Shown in pieces: positions 1-8,943 of a DNA stretch of 43,981 nt. This DNA comes from Saprospiraceae bacterium (lineage in GTDB: Bacteria; Bacteroidota; Bacteroidia; Chitinophagales; Saprospiraceae). The stretch's first letter is position 1; the number at the start of each line of letters is the position of its first letter. A program made the translations under genes and the position numbers. The notes beneath the pieces were generated by a model. It was not told where the DNA came from, searched no databases, and saw nothing but the letters and a program-made list of their open reading frames with translations. The stretch covers positions 1-43,981 of the forward strand of contig JAKVCT010000011.1 in assembly GCA_022448995.1 (NCBI GenBank). Direction: 5' to 3'.

Positions 1-8
1 GTCATAGC

Positions 9-196
9 TTTGAAAATTACGAAGTAATTTGAATTGAGCTATTTGTTAATTCCTAAGAATTAACAAGTGACCAATTACAAAATGAATGAGTCCTAGACTT
101 TTTGGTCACCTTTTCTTTTTGCTCAGCCTTTGTACCTCTTGGTACAAGCTCTCGCAGAATGGCAAAAGGTGAGAGAAGAAATATACTTAATGCTGA
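9..196 (+). repeat. Structured intergenic repeat R1, copy 1
   Basis: This stretch recurs inverted at 41680-41865, and its first 60 bases recur directly at 29219-29277. It holds two hairpins: TTGTTAATTC/GAATTAACAA around base 52, and TTGTACC-TCTT-GGTACAA around bases 130-147. The repeat ends just after 'aatgctgaa', inside the reading frame that continues into the dipeptidase fragment, so it supplies that frame's only ATG. I see no transposase and no clear terminal inverted repeats, so the mechanism of spread is unknown. Confidence 0.8.
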
Positions 197-713
197 AAGT
201 CCCTATTTAGACCTAAATCCAAGACTTATTTTTTTCTCATTACTTAGCCTATTTTTAGGCTTCGTATCTAATATCGCTTTGGGGCAGTCGGATAGTTTAA
301 CGACAGCCCTAGGTGATTCTACTCGTGAAGTTCGTACTTATTGGGATCTACAGATCCATCCTACCATGCACAAAGTATACTCCTTTTTTGGAGAAGGCTT
401 GCAATATTTTGACCCCAAATCACCTCCCAAGTTAAGATATAAACATCAGCTCAAGAATGTAAACTATGCCAATTATTTGAGAAAAAACAAAGGTGCTCGA
501 ATAATTGTAAATGGCTCTTTGACCAATGAGGATATTAAGTCTAAAAAGAAGGCTCGCCGAATGATCTTAGAGCAAATGAGTTTTGTGAATCGTTTTGCTG
601 CTCAAGATTCTAATTTCGTAGTTGCCAAAACACCTAAGGAAGTACGCTACTATGTCCACAATACAGATAAAACCATCATCGTACATTCTATTAATAGTTC
701 GTTGATTTTTTAA
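159..713 (+). pseudogene. Peptidase M19 (membrane dipeptidase), 5' fragment
   Basis: N-terminal half of a renal-dipeptidase-like (M19) protein. It has a hydrophobic signal segment at residues 22-42 and then a D-L-Q-I-H stretch at residues 63-67, where the family usually has its first metal ligands (D-x-H-x-D/H). Position 65 is Gln rather than His, so one ligand may be missing. The frame stays homologous up to V-H-S-I, where a miniature element interrupts it, and six unrelated residues follow before a stop. The frame is open back to 102, but that part is repeat R1. ATG 159 is the last start before the signal segment and also lies in R1, so the native start may be lost. Removing one target duplication plus the element (686-837) joins this frame exactly to the 3' fragment. 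M19 enzymes hydrolyse dipeptides with a binuclear zinc site. Family assignment is from motifs only. Confidence 0.75.
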
Positions 714-837
714 TTTTATCACAAAAATTGAAAAAATATCTTTTCTTACTACTTGATAATCAAGGTTTTATGAAATTTTATCAATTTTACACATCCTTTT
801 GATTATCAAGTAGTTACGAAAAACCTACGAACTATTG
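692..837. mobile_element. Miniature inverted-repeat element inside the M19 gene
   Basis: A 146-bp non-coding insertion. Its ends are inverted repeats: the left end begins AATAGTTCGTTGATTTTTT after one T, and the right end read inward is AATAGTTCGTAGGTTTTTC after one C (16 of 19 match). It is flanked by a perfect 6-bp duplication, TTCTAT, at 686-691 and 838-843. A second perfect 16-bp inverted repeat lies inside it (748-763 with 799-814, core CTACTTGATAATCAA). Another copy of the right end lies at 7075-7093. No coding capacity, so it would need a transposase from elsewhere. Confidence 0.85.
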
Positions 838-838
838 T

Positions 839-1756
839 TCTATAGAAGGTGCACGTAAATTGATTAATAGCCAAGAAGATGCAAACTTTTGGCGTGAACA
901 AGGTGTTGCTTTTATCACGCTGATTCACTTAGTAGATTACAAAAGTGGTGCGGCAGCTATCAAACCAGGTTTTATTCCTGCTTTGCTCAATTTCAAGGGC
1001 TTATTGCGTCCCAACAAGAAACGTGGACTCACCGAAGATGGCAAACAGGTTATTCGTTGGTTAGCTAATGCAGGTATTATGATTGATTTGACCCATATGT
1101 CAGCTCAAACACGTACGGACGCACTCAACTTTATGGAACAAGAAGGCATCCCTCCTATCTCTACACATGATGTGTTCAAACCCATTCAAAATCATTCACG
1201 TGGAATTCCTGAAGATGAAGTTTTACGTTTTTATGAATTGGGCGGTTATATTGCTTTGCCGATTAGTGGTGAATCTTTAAAAGCTAAAAATAGTCGAGAA
1301 GATTATCAAGCTCAGATGGATTCTTTGGCTGCTATAGGTTGCTATTGTGATGGTTCTATTCATAGTTATCAGTTTTCTTATTTGGCAGTAAAAAGACATA
1401 TTGAATCCAATCTTGCTCGCTTCTATCTAGATAGTCTAGCCACTGTTTCTTTTGATAGTTTGAGTGAGGATGAAAAAGTTCGCTTTTCCATTGGTTTTCA
1501 GAGTGATTTTAATGGTTGGCTCAATCACCATCGTACTATTTATGGCGATAAGGGTTGCTATGAATTGGAGGAAGGTAAGGCTTATGATTTAGTCGAAATT
1601 GCAGGTATGCCGAATCCGAGTTATATGGAAGATCATTGGGATTGGTTGCGTAAAAAAGGGGTTGATTTAGAACCTATTTTGCGTTCTTCTGAACGCTTTT
1701 TGCAGCTTTGGCAACAGTTCTTAGATGATCGGGGAAAATTCTCTGCTGTGGAATAA
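839..1756 (+). pseudogene. Peptidase M19 (membrane dipeptidase), 3' fragment
   Basis: C-terminal two thirds of the split M19 gene. The first possible start is a TTG at 860, but homology begins upstream with S-I-E-G (845-847 encodes the Glu that bridges the two metals in this family). Further family marks are D-L-T-H-M-S (His codon near 1094), S-T-H-D (near 1166), H-S-R-G and S-D-F-N-G (near 1505), matching the second-site histidines, the substrate-binding Arg and the late catalytic Asp of renal dipeptidase. The first metal-binding segment lies in the 5' fragment, so this piece alone should be inactive. The two pieces together give about 481 residues with no frameshift, which suggests recent disruption. 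Reinitiation at TTG 860 is possible but would make an incomplete barrel. Confidence 0.8.
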
Positions 1757-2195
1757 AATTAGCATTTTGGCACAAAAATTACACTAGCTTGTATACTAAA
1801 TCAAAAATTTGCTGCGTTTAAATAACAAAACAACTAAAGCAAATAAAACATTAACACTTAATTATCAGGTATTAATACATTATTACTAACCATAATTAGA
1901 TAAATATATAAGTTCAATCTTTTTTACACTTTATTCCATACAGGAGCTATTTGATTTAGACAAGTTCTTAGCTATTTCTAAGCTATCATTATTGATCTTG
2001 ATTCAATAAAGCTAGGTTCTTTAACACAGTTGAATAAAAGGCAATTTATCGCCTAAAAAACTACTTGAATAATCTTTAATAGATTCTGTTTTTCATTTTT
2101 TCTAATCTGTTTATATAGCTTATCGTATAATTTTCTACTACATAGGAAATCAACATCTATTCTGAAATAGACAGATCCATTTAATCCATTATAAG
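1757..2195. other. Intergenic, AT-rich, upstream of gldN
   Basis: About 440 bases without a credible gene. The only recognisable content is the direct repeat at 2012-2071. No TAnnTTTG-type promoter could be placed with confidence in front of gldN. Confidence 0.6.
2012..2071 (+). repeat. 60-bp direct repeat with boxA-like core, copy 1
   Basis: Nearly identical to 43789-43852 in the same orientation, apart from a 5-base indel and a few substitutions. The core GGTTCTTTAACA resembles the rRNA antitermination boxA (TGCTCTTTAACA), followed by GGCAATTT(A/G)TCGCC and CTACTTGAAT. The boxA reading is inference; the duplication itself is directly visible. Confidence 0.75.
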
Positions 2196-3068
2196 ATGAA
2201 AGAAATACAAAGTGTAATTGTAGTTGTACTACTTGCTCTATTTAGTTTTGTCTCCTCTTCTACTTCTATCAAAGCACAAGGTTTCATGACCGAATCAGGT
2301 CAGATGAGCAATGCTAGTAATCCATCAAATGATTCACCATACAAAACCGTAAAAAGAAAAGGTCGTCCATTATTGGCTTATGATTTTGTACATGAAAAAG
2401 ATGTCCTTTGGGAGAAACGTATTTGGCGTTCTATCAATCTAAAAGAAAAAATGAATCACTTTTTTCGGGCAGAGAAAAACCCTTTGATCTCTATTATCAT
2501 AGAAGAAGCTCAGAATCAAGAAATCACCTTATATAGTACTTTCGATGATGAGTTTAGTACAGCCTTAACCCGGGAGGAGCTCTTGATGCTTTCAGGAAGC
2601 TACGATACTATCATGATGTATGATCCCGAATCCTTTGAGGAAATCTATGAAGTAGTTTACAATGAGTTTGATCCTCAAGAGGTAAAAGAATACCGTATCA
2701 AGGAGGTTTGGTTCTTTGATGAAGAGACTTCTACTATGAATGTGCGAATCATAGGTATTGCTCCTATTCGAGACATGTATGATAATAATGGTAATTTTAT
2801 TGCTAGAACACCTATGTTTTGGATGTATTATCCTGATGCTCGTCCTATACTGCACCAATATATTGCACCAAGTGATAAAAATGATGCCTTCTCTTTATCA
2901 TGGACAGATATTTTTGATGCTCACTATTTTGCGAGTCGTATTATCAAAGAATCTAACCTATATGATCGACGCTTGCAGGATTATCTAGAACCTGAACAGG
3001 CCTTGCTGGAGGGAGAAAAAATTCATCAAGAGATTTTCAATTTTGAACACGATTTATGGTCTTATTAA
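2196..3068 (+). CDS. gldN: Gliding motility / type IX secretion protein GldN
   Basis: 290-residue GldN (PorN) family protein. GldN works with GldK as a periplasmic ring attached to the outer membrane in the type IX secretion and gliding machinery. A signal peptide spans about residues 1-27 (ending S-I-K-A-Q). The mature part carries the family hallmarks V-L-W-E-K-R-I-W-R followed by D/N-L-K-E-K-M-N near residue 70, a middle segment Y-R-I-K-E-V-W-F-F-D, and a C-terminal S-W-T-D-I-F-D. Length fits the family. In most Bacteroidota gldN is the last gene of gldKLMN, but here it stands alone: the upstream neighbour is the split dipeptidase and the downstream neighbour is convergent kbl. It may be a paralogue of a gldN in the main operon or a displaced single copy; this window cannot tell. 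Confidence 0.85.
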   Translation: MKEIQSVIVVVLLALFSFVSSSTSIKAQGFMTESGQMSNASNPSNDSPYKTVKRKGRPLLAYDFVHEKDVLWEKRIWRSINLKEKMNHFFRAEKNPLISIIIEEAQNQEITLYSTFDDEFSTALTREELLMLSGSYDTIMMYDPESFEEIYEVVYNEFDPQEVKEYRIKEVWFFDEETSTMNVRIIGIAPIRDMYDNNGNFIARTPMFWMYYPDARPILHQYIAPSDKNDAFSLSWTDIFDAHYFASRIIKESNLYDRRLQDYLEPEQALLEGEKIHQEIFNFEHDLWSY

Positions 3069-3176
3069 AAGAAATTTTATGGCAAAGGATTTATTTCATA
3101 GAACCTGTTGGGGTTAAGATCCTTCGTTAAAAATACAAATACAAGATTGTATAATTTTAGCTTTCCACATACAGAT

Positions 3177-3220
3177 GAAAAAGGGCAGTTTGTTCAGATG
3201 AACAACTGCCCTTATTTAGA
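3177..3220. terminator. Bidirectional terminator between gldN and kbl
   Basis: A 15-bp stem with one bulged T (AAGGGCAGTT at 3181 pairing with AACTGCCCTT ending at 3213, with GTTCA/TGAAC inside). It is flanked by A-rich sequence on the left and T-rich sequence on the right, and sits between two convergent genes. Confidence 0.8.
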
Positions 3221-3235
3221 TCTTATAGATTCATT

Positions 3236-4432
3236 CTAGGCATTTTCCAAAACCCCTAATTCCTTTCCTACTTTAATAAAGGCTGCTACAGCTTTTTCTA
3301 AGTGCTCACGATCATGTCCAGCAGAAATCTGTACACGAATACGCGCCTGTCCTTTAGGTACAACAGGATAAAAGAACCCGATCACATAGATCCCTTCTTT
3401 TAGTAAAGCATCCGCCATTTTCTGAGACAATACTGCATCGTATAACATGATTGGCACAATTGCATGATCTCCTGGAATGATGTCAAAACCAGCTTTGGTC
3501 ATTTCAGTTCTGAAGTATTGAGTATTCTCTTCCAATTTATCACGTAAAGCAGTGCTTTTGGTCAAAATATCTAATACTTTGATAGACGCTCCAACAATCG
3601 AAGGCGCAACAGTATTAGAAAATAAATATGGTCTAGAACGCTGACGTAACATATCAACAATCTCCTTACGTGCTGCCGTAAAACCACCAGAAGCTCCACC
3701 TAGCGCTTTACCTAAAGTACCCGTGATAATATCTACACGCCCCATTACATCTCTGTATTCGTGAGTACCACGTCCTGTTTTTCCCATAAACCCTGTAGAG
3801 TGGCATTCATCAATCATCACCATAGCATCATACTTATCTGCCAAGTCACAAATTTTGTGCAATTGAGCAATAGTACCATCCATAGAAAATACCCCATCGG
3901 TTACGATCAATCGACGACGTGCACCTTGTGCCTCTTGAAGCTTTGCTTCTAAATCCTCCATGTTGTTATGTAAATAACGGTAACGTGCAGCCTTACACAA
4001 GCGAATCCCATCAATAATAGAAGCATGATTTAGCTGATCTGATATAATAGCATCCTCTTTATGCAAAATAGGCTCAAAAACACCCCCATTCGCATCGAAG
4101 GCAGCAGCATAAAGAATAGTATCCTCCATACCTAAAAACTCAGATAACTTCTGCTCCAATTCTTTGTGAATCGTCTGTGTACCACAAATAAAACGCACAG
4201 AGGATAAGCCATAACCATACTGATCTATCACATCCTTAGCAGCTTGAACAACATCTGGGTGAGAAGAAAGTCCAAGATAGTTATTTGCACAAAAATTAAT
4301 TACATCACCTGCTTCTCTAGTCTGAATATCAGCCGCTTGAGGAGTAGTAATAATGCGTTCTTCTTTATATAATCCAGCTTCTCTGATTTCTTTTAATTCA
4401 GTTTGAAGCTCATTTCTTACGTTATTAAACAT
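3236..4432 (-). CDS. kbl: Glycine C-acetyltransferase (2-amino-3-ketobutyrate CoA ligase)
   Basis: 398-residue cytoplasmic PLP enzyme of the alpha-oxoamine synthase family. It cleaves 2-amino-3-oxobutyrate with CoA to glycine and acetyl-CoA, the second step of threonine breakdown. The PLP lysine lies in [10 protein letters not shown] (Lys242; Lys244 in the E. coli enzyme). The cofactor-binding D-E-C-H-S-T-G-F at 208-215 and the early N-Y-L-G-L-S motif at 51-56 are present. Length equals the E. coli enzyme (398). The paralogues 8-amino-7-oxononanoate synthase and 5-aminolevulinate synthase are less likely because of the overall match to KBL and the adjacent threonine dehydrogenase gene on the same strand, 160 bp upstream. 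Confidence 0.93.
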   Translation of the reverse strand: MFNNVRNELQTELKEIREAGLYKEERIITTPQAADIQTREAGDVINFCANNYLGLSSHPDVVQAAKDVIDQYGYGLSSVRFICGTQTIHKELEQKLSEFLGMEDTILYAAAFDANGGVFEPILHKEDAIISDQLNHASIIDGIRLCKAARYRYLHNNMEDLEAKLQEAQGARRRLIVTDGVFSMDGTIAQLHKICDLADKYDAMVMIDECHSTGFMGKTGRGTHEYRDVMGRVDIITGTLGKALGGASGGFTAARKEIVDMLRQRSRPYLFSNTVAPSIVGASIKVLDILTKSTALRDKLEENTQYFRTEMTKAGFDIIPGDHAIVPIMLYDAVLSQKMADALLKEGIYVIGFFYPVVPKGQARIRVQISAGHDREHLEKAVAAFIKVGKELGVLENA

Positions 4433-4592
4433 ATTTTTATCTTTACCTTCATTGATTTTTGAATAAATTGATATTGGTCGGAGTATAGCGTTTTACGCAC
4501 TACACTAATCTTGTATTTGCTGCCTGTTGCAGAAGAGTTTATCCACAGCAAATAGCAACAACCCCCTGTATATATTTAGTGGTATCTATATA

Positions 4593-5570
4593 CTACAAGA
4601 AGTTGGTTTCATTGTATTCTGTTGATTTATGCTTCTTTGTCAAATTTATCAACATATCTTTGGTCATAGCGGCAAGATCATACTGAGCTTTCCAACCCCA
4701 ATCTTTTTTAGCCAAAGAATCATCCATACTTTCAATCCAAGATTCTGCAATTTCTTGCCTAAAATCAGGCTTATAGCTAATCTCAAAATTAGGAAAGGTT
4801 TTTCGAAGCTCTGCTGCAATTTCTGCAGGCGTAAAACTCATTGCCTGAATATTATAACTGTGATGTGTTGAAATTTGGTCGGCAGGAGCATCCATTAATG
4901 TCAAAGTAGCACGCACAGCATCTTCCATATACATCATTGGTAAACGAGTATCTTCTTTTAGAAAACACTCAAAATGTTCTCCTTTGATCGCTTTATGAAA
5001 AATATCTACTGCATAATCTGTTGTTCCACCACCGGGCAAAGACTGATAGCTAATGAGACCTGGATAACGCAAAGAACGTACATCTACACCATATTTATGA
5101 TAGTAATAATCGCAAAGATGTTCTCCTGCGACCTTTGTAATACCATACATAGTTTGTGGTTGTAAGGCTGTGAACTGAGGTGCATTCACTTGTGGTGTAT
5201 TTTTACCAAAAACGGCTATCGAACTTGGGAAATATACTTTTTTAATCTGCTCTTGCCTAGCTACTTCTAGTACATTGAACAAACCATCCATGTTAAGTTT
5301 CCAAGTAAAATGAGGATTTTGTTCCCCTTTGGCAGATAGCATTGCTGCTAAATGGTAAATCTGTGTAATCTCATATTTTTTAACAATAGTAGATAGACGT
5401 TTTCCATCTAAGATATCAAGTTTTTCAAAATATCCGATCACGCTTTTTTTCGGAGAGGTAATATCTGCTGTCACAACATTGCTCACTCCGTAAACATCAC
5501 GGAGTGCATTGCTAAGCACTGTACCTATTTGTCCGTTTGCTCCAATAACAAGAACTCGATCTTTGTTCAT
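4593..5570 (-). CDS. L-threonine 3-dehydrogenase, NAD-dependent epimerase/SDR type
   Basis: 325-residue extended short-chain dehydrogenase. The Rossmann motif G-A-N-G-Q-I-G is at residues 10-16, the catalytic Y-G-I-T-K at 142-146 and the preceding S-S-I-A-V-F-G near 116-122. This matches the UDP-galactose-epimerase-like threonine dehydrogenases of Bacteroidota and animals, which oxidise L-threonine to 2-amino-3-oxobutyrate with NAD+. They are unrelated to the zinc-dependent Tdh of E. coli. It lies directly upstream of kbl on the same strand, which supplies the next step, so the pair probably forms one unit. The substrate is inferred from family resemblance and context; a nucleotide-sugar epimerase is the main alternative. 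Confidence 0.87.
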   Translation of the reverse strand: MNKDRVLVIGANGQIGTVLSNALRDVYGVSNVVTADITSPKKSVIGYFEKLDILDGKRLSTIVKKYEITQIYHLAAMLSAKGEQNPHFTWKLNMDGLFNVLEVARQEQIKKVYFPSSIAVFGKNTPQVNAPQFTALQPQTMYGITKVAGEHLCDYYYHKYGVDVRSLRYPGLISYQSLPGGGTTDYAVDIFHKAIKGEHFECFLKEDTRLPMMYMEDAVRATLTLMDAPADQISTHHSYNIQAMSFTPAEIAAELRKTFPNFEISYKPDFRQEIAESWIESMDDSLAKKDWGWKAQYDLAAMTKDMLINLTKKHKSTEYNETNFL

Positions 5571-5922
5571 TATGTAGCTAATGTTTTAAACGATAGTATA
5601 TGTCCCTATTACAATAAGGTCTAGAAGTATTGATCCATATACTACAACTAAGACAAAAAATATATTAATCGCTTTTATAAAATCCTAATTATCAACCAAT
5701 AAAGAAAGATGTTTATAAATCTTCGTCAAAAATAAAAACATCTATAAGCTATTAAAGGTTTTTCACATAATTTTTGTAAATCAATCCCTTCAGTCCTTGG
5801 TCTATTACTTTTAATTTCTACTGGTTCTTATCTATTAATAGTTTGTTGATTTCTAGATAAAATAGTAAAGCTCTTGGGGCAAAAAATCAAAAACCTCGCA
5901 GTCTCAACGAAGCAAATTCCCC
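5571..5922. other. Intergenic with one short dispersed repeat
   Basis: 352 bases with no gene. A degenerate copy of the dispersed CGAAG...GCTC...CGAAG motif is at 5894-5916, just beyond the stop of the unknown minus-strand gene. Nothing else recognised. Confidence 0.6.
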
Positions 5923-6936
5923 CTAAAATAAATCTTCTATCAGTTTCTTAGCTGCCTCTACTGCCTTTAGGTGCTCCTCTTGTTCCTTTCTTGCTTTGAT
6001 CTTTCCTTCCAAAGGTTCTTCTAGAGCTTGAATGTATTTCCTTAATTTTAGAACAAAATGAGGGAATGAGTCTGTTCCTATTATAGCAGATAAATATGCA
6101 ATAGTATCTTCCTTAAACTTAGCTATGATAGCAGCTTCTTCCCATTTACGGACTGGTTTGCTAGCATAAGTATCCAATAATTCTATTCGTTTCTCTTTCA
6201 GTGTAGAGTTTTCTTGATTAAATGGATAAAAGATATGTGTACTCGTAAAATCATCATCAATAGGCATTAAACAGCAACTAAAATCTAGATAATTGACAGT
6301 ACTTGGCACTATAAAATATACAATAGTGTTATCCATAACTGTTTTTGTCTGTATCCTATACTGATGCTTTTTACCTTGTTCTACTAATTGGCTCTCTAAC
6401 TTCTTCTGAAAACTAGCAATTGTATTATCAATGATAGAAGAAGTATTACTTGCATAACTCTTTAGTATTCGAATTAACTTATTATTGTAACCCATCACCA
6501 AATCACTAAAGATTCGGTTCAATTTATTTCGAAATTGTTGTTTTAATCGAAGATTTTTTACCTGACGTTTAAAACGATTTTCCAAAGATTCTAATTCCTT
6601 AATCTCTTCGTCTAGAGTCTTAGGATTGATCTGCTTTCCTTCTATTCCGGTTTCTTCTGTTAGAGCTGTAAACGTATACAAAGGCTTATTTATTCGGATA
6701 CAACTTGGGAAAAAACTCACTACTCTATCTTCATAACTGGAGGATTCTAAGCGCTCATCTGCTAGGACTAAGATATATTCCTCCGATCGGTTTTCTTCTT
6801 TGTAGGTTACTACGCCTCTGATATACAACAAATCATTTTGACGCTTGATCTGCTCTACAAATCCACCTGTGGTTTTCAGATTAAGCTTTTCTATCACTTG
6901 TTGATTCAGTATCTTATATTTATCTACACTTAGCAT
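5923..6936 (-). CDS. Hypothetical protein with central coiled coil
   Basis: 337-residue protein of unknown function. There is no signal peptide or membrane segment, so it is probably cytoplasmic. Residues 1-105 look like a beta-rich domain. Residues 107-150 are a charged heptad-like helix rich in Glu, Lys and Leu (likely coiled coil). Residues 150-260 are mixed, and the C-terminal 70 residues are again helical with many Lys and Glu. The start was chosen as the first Met after an upstream AT-rich gap. It is transcribed towards tdh but separated from it by 352 bp, so it is probably a separate unit. No recognisable family; the coding call rests on length and consistent composition. Confidence 0.7.
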   Translation of the reverse strand: MLSVDKYKILNQQVIEKLNLKTTGGFVEQIKRQNDLLYIRGVVTYKEENRSEEYILVLADERLESSSYEDRVVSFFPSCIRINKPLYTFTALTEETGIEGKQINPKTLDEEIKELESLENRFKRQVKNLRLKQQFRNKLNRIFSDLVMGYNNKLIRILKSYASNTSSIIDNTIASFQKKLESQLVEQGKKHQYRIQTKTVMDNTIVYFIVPSTVNYLDFSCCLMPIDDDFTSTHIFYPFNQENSTLKEKRIELLDTYASKPVRKWEEAAIIAKFKEDTIAYLSAIIGTDSFPHFVLKLRKYIQALEEPLEGKIKARKEQEEHLKAVEAAKKLIEDLF

Positions 6937-7074
6937 AGCTTACGGTTTTCATTAAAACTCTTTTGAGTAATAGTCCAGATGTCTTCTTACTTAAAATGAG
7001 AGCTTCTAAATTTGGCACAATTATTTTGGGTGCTTAAAAATAATTATTTTATTTTATTTTAAAGACTTTATTAC

Positions 7075-7093
7075 CAATAGTTCGTAGGTTTTT
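7075..7093 (+). repeat. Solitary end of the AATAGTTCG miniature element
   Basis: CAATAGTTCGTAGGTTTTT is identical over 19 bases to the inward-reading right end of the element in the M19 gene (692-837). No matching second end was found in the next 200 bases, so this is probably a truncated copy. Confidence 0.6.
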
Positions 7094-7245
7094 AGTTTCA
7101 CTAAGCACTTTATTGTTAGCTTAACTGAGCTTTTTAGGGTTCCTAACTAATAGATAATTAAAAGGATCTGTAAAATGATTTTGTTATTACAAACAACCTA
7201 AATGTAAATAATTCCTCTGAGCTCTATTACTCAATTATACCATAT

Positions 7246-7409
7246 TAAGTAGGTGGACATAATTAATTTTATAATAATTCACAAGATTTTTTGATGCTGA
7301 ACGAGACGAAAAACGTAGGGATAGCACCGCTATCACGAGGCTTTTTAACGAAGTGCAGCGCAAAAAGACTGATTGAATTAAATACAAATTAATTGTGGCT
7401 ATCTACTTA
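7246..7409 (+). mobile_element. 164-bp miniature element (family B), copy 1
   Basis: The ends are imperfect inverted repeats: TAAGTAGGTGGACATAATTA at the left and, read inward from the right, TAAGTAGATAGCCACAATTA. The reverse complement of 11046-11209 matches it over all 164 bases with four substitutions. An internal perfect hairpin, GATAGC-ACC-GCTATC, is conserved in both copies. No coding capacity. The TA-bounded ends suggest mobilisation by a TA-targeting transposase elsewhere; that is inference. Confidence 0.88.
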
Positions 7410-8248
7410 GTGTTGCAGAGTATTGAATAAAAAAGTCAAAAGTCTCTAACGCAGAAATGGGGCATCTTTTTTAAGCTTGTAGTAACTTATAATAGATTTA
7501 GCCCGCTGAAATTTCATATTGCCTTATAGAGTACCTTATCATTTGCTATGCAAAAATAGCCATACTGAAATATTTTTAGAATAAAAAAGTCGATTAATTT
7601 TACGCATATAGCCCAATTTCATGAATAACTGACCTAAAACATTGATGCTCTTAGGGCGTTTTTGATCTTAATGACATAATGCTTATATTAAGATGTACTA
7701 TAGTGTAACAGTAAAAATCAAAAAACTTATATTACAAAACATTAATTTTTAAGACACTACTAAATTATTTTGTACCTTTGGTTGACCAAATATACAAGTA
7801 AGAACAAGGAGGACAGGTTGCATATATGAAATCCATAGCGAGCTTTAAAGCTAAAGGGTATACAGTTCGAGTAAGTCAGCTTGTCGCTTATTTTTAGAAA
7901 CAGTGATGACCAAATTATATCAATACAAAATTGTAATTTAATATTCTTTATCCTTGTTTTGTAGATATACTTTTTCAAGAAAAGCATCCAAATCCCTTTA
8001 TCTTATCTCCTTCTCTTGCAACTAAAAAAATGGTTCGAGCACTGGGAATATAAAAAAGCTATACACTTTTCCATTCCCCTTAGTTTGGGAACTACGTTTA
8101 TTACAGTAGTTACTTCTAGGGTTAGGAAATTTGCTTTATAGATGCCTAATGAAGTGATGATTTAAACACACCATTTTTGTTGATCCAATATATTCACAAT
8201 CCTTCTAAATCTGTGGTTCGATTCGTTCTGACCAGTTACTAAAAAATA

Positions 8249-8848
8249 ATGGAACAAAAATCTGACAATCAAATACAAATAGACAATCAACCCAAGTCAA
8301 ATTCCTTACTAAGAGTCCTTATCTTAGGGATTATTGTACTCGGTTTGGCAGCCCTATACAAATTCACTGTTGTGGGAGATTGGTTGCAACCTGAACGTTT
8401 AGAAAAACTGGTGAGAGAAGCTGGTATTTGGGGAGTATTTATTTTCTTCGGAATTTTTCTTTTGGGTACATTGATGAATCTTCCAGGAGCTATATTTCTT
8501 ATTTTCTCTGTCATTATCTATGGATATTGGATGGGGACTATCCTTAGTTATTTTACAGCACTACTAGCAGCTTGGCTTAATTTTGAATTTGCACGAGCCA
8601 TTGGAGGTAAAGCACTCAGTGACCTAAAAAATAAAAGGTTGCGGAAAATCTTAGCACAGGTAGACAGCAAACCTATACGTACTATCATTATCTTGCGGTT
8701 GATCCTACTACTTTCTCCTTTGATTAATTATGCATTAGCCCTGACAAGTATTCGAAGATCCAAGTTTATTATTGGAAATGCTGTTGGTATGTTGATTCCT
8801 TTTGCAATTATCTTACTGGGGACTGTTCTTGTTCGATCAAGTATCTGA
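8249..8848 (+). CDS. TVP38/TMEM64-like (VTT domain) membrane protein
   Basis: 199-residue integral membrane protein of the DedA/TVP38 (VTT) superfamily. Residues 1-18 are polar and cytoplasmic. Hydrophobic segments lie at about 20-42, 66-88, 88-112, 143-165 and 172-195. The family mark is the re-entrant region G-x-x-x-N-x-P-G (G-T-L-M-N-L-P-G, residues 73-80) followed by G-Y-W-M-G and F-x-x-A-R-x-I-G. VTT proteins are thought to move lipids across membranes and affect envelope integrity; the substrate here is unknown. It sits alone inside the segment bounded by the two 164-bp elements. Confidence 0.85.
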   Translation: MEQKSDNQIQIDNQPKSNSLLRVLILGIIVLGLAALYKFTVVGDWLQPERLEKLVREAGIWGVFIFFGIFLLGTLMNLPGAIFLIFSVIIYGYWMGTILSYFTALLAAWLNFEFARAIGGKALSDLKNKRLRKILAQVDSKPIRTIIILRLILLLSPLINYALALTSIRRSKFIIGNAVGMLIPFAIILLGTVLVRSSI

Positions 8849-8943
8849 TTGGAAATTCCATTAATTCCTATTGTATAAAGACTGTTTTTTATTACAATAT
8901 CTCTTTTTGAATTTTGTGTAAGGATGGCACTGGTTGTCTATAT

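Larger units (their letters stand above)
6937..8248. other. 1.3-kb intergenic region, repeat-rich, possible decayed coding DNA
   Basis: No intact gene. Left to right: a solitary miniature-element end at 7075-7093; the 164-bp element at 7246-7409; and a TAccTTTG promoter-like box at 7773-7780 followed by a strong ribosome-binding sequence (AAGGAGG, 7806-7812). That site precedes a 23-codon frame starting at ATG 7826 and ending at 7897. An open frame without a start runs from 7937 to 8053, and its translation looks protein-like. These pieces could be the remains of one small gene. I do not recognise the product and do not call a CDS. Confidence 0.45.

Noticed and set aside
7760..7987. 75-codon minus-strand frame
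   Set aside because: It opposes a plus-strand promoter and ribosome site, and its content is low-complexity (Ile/Lys/Phe).
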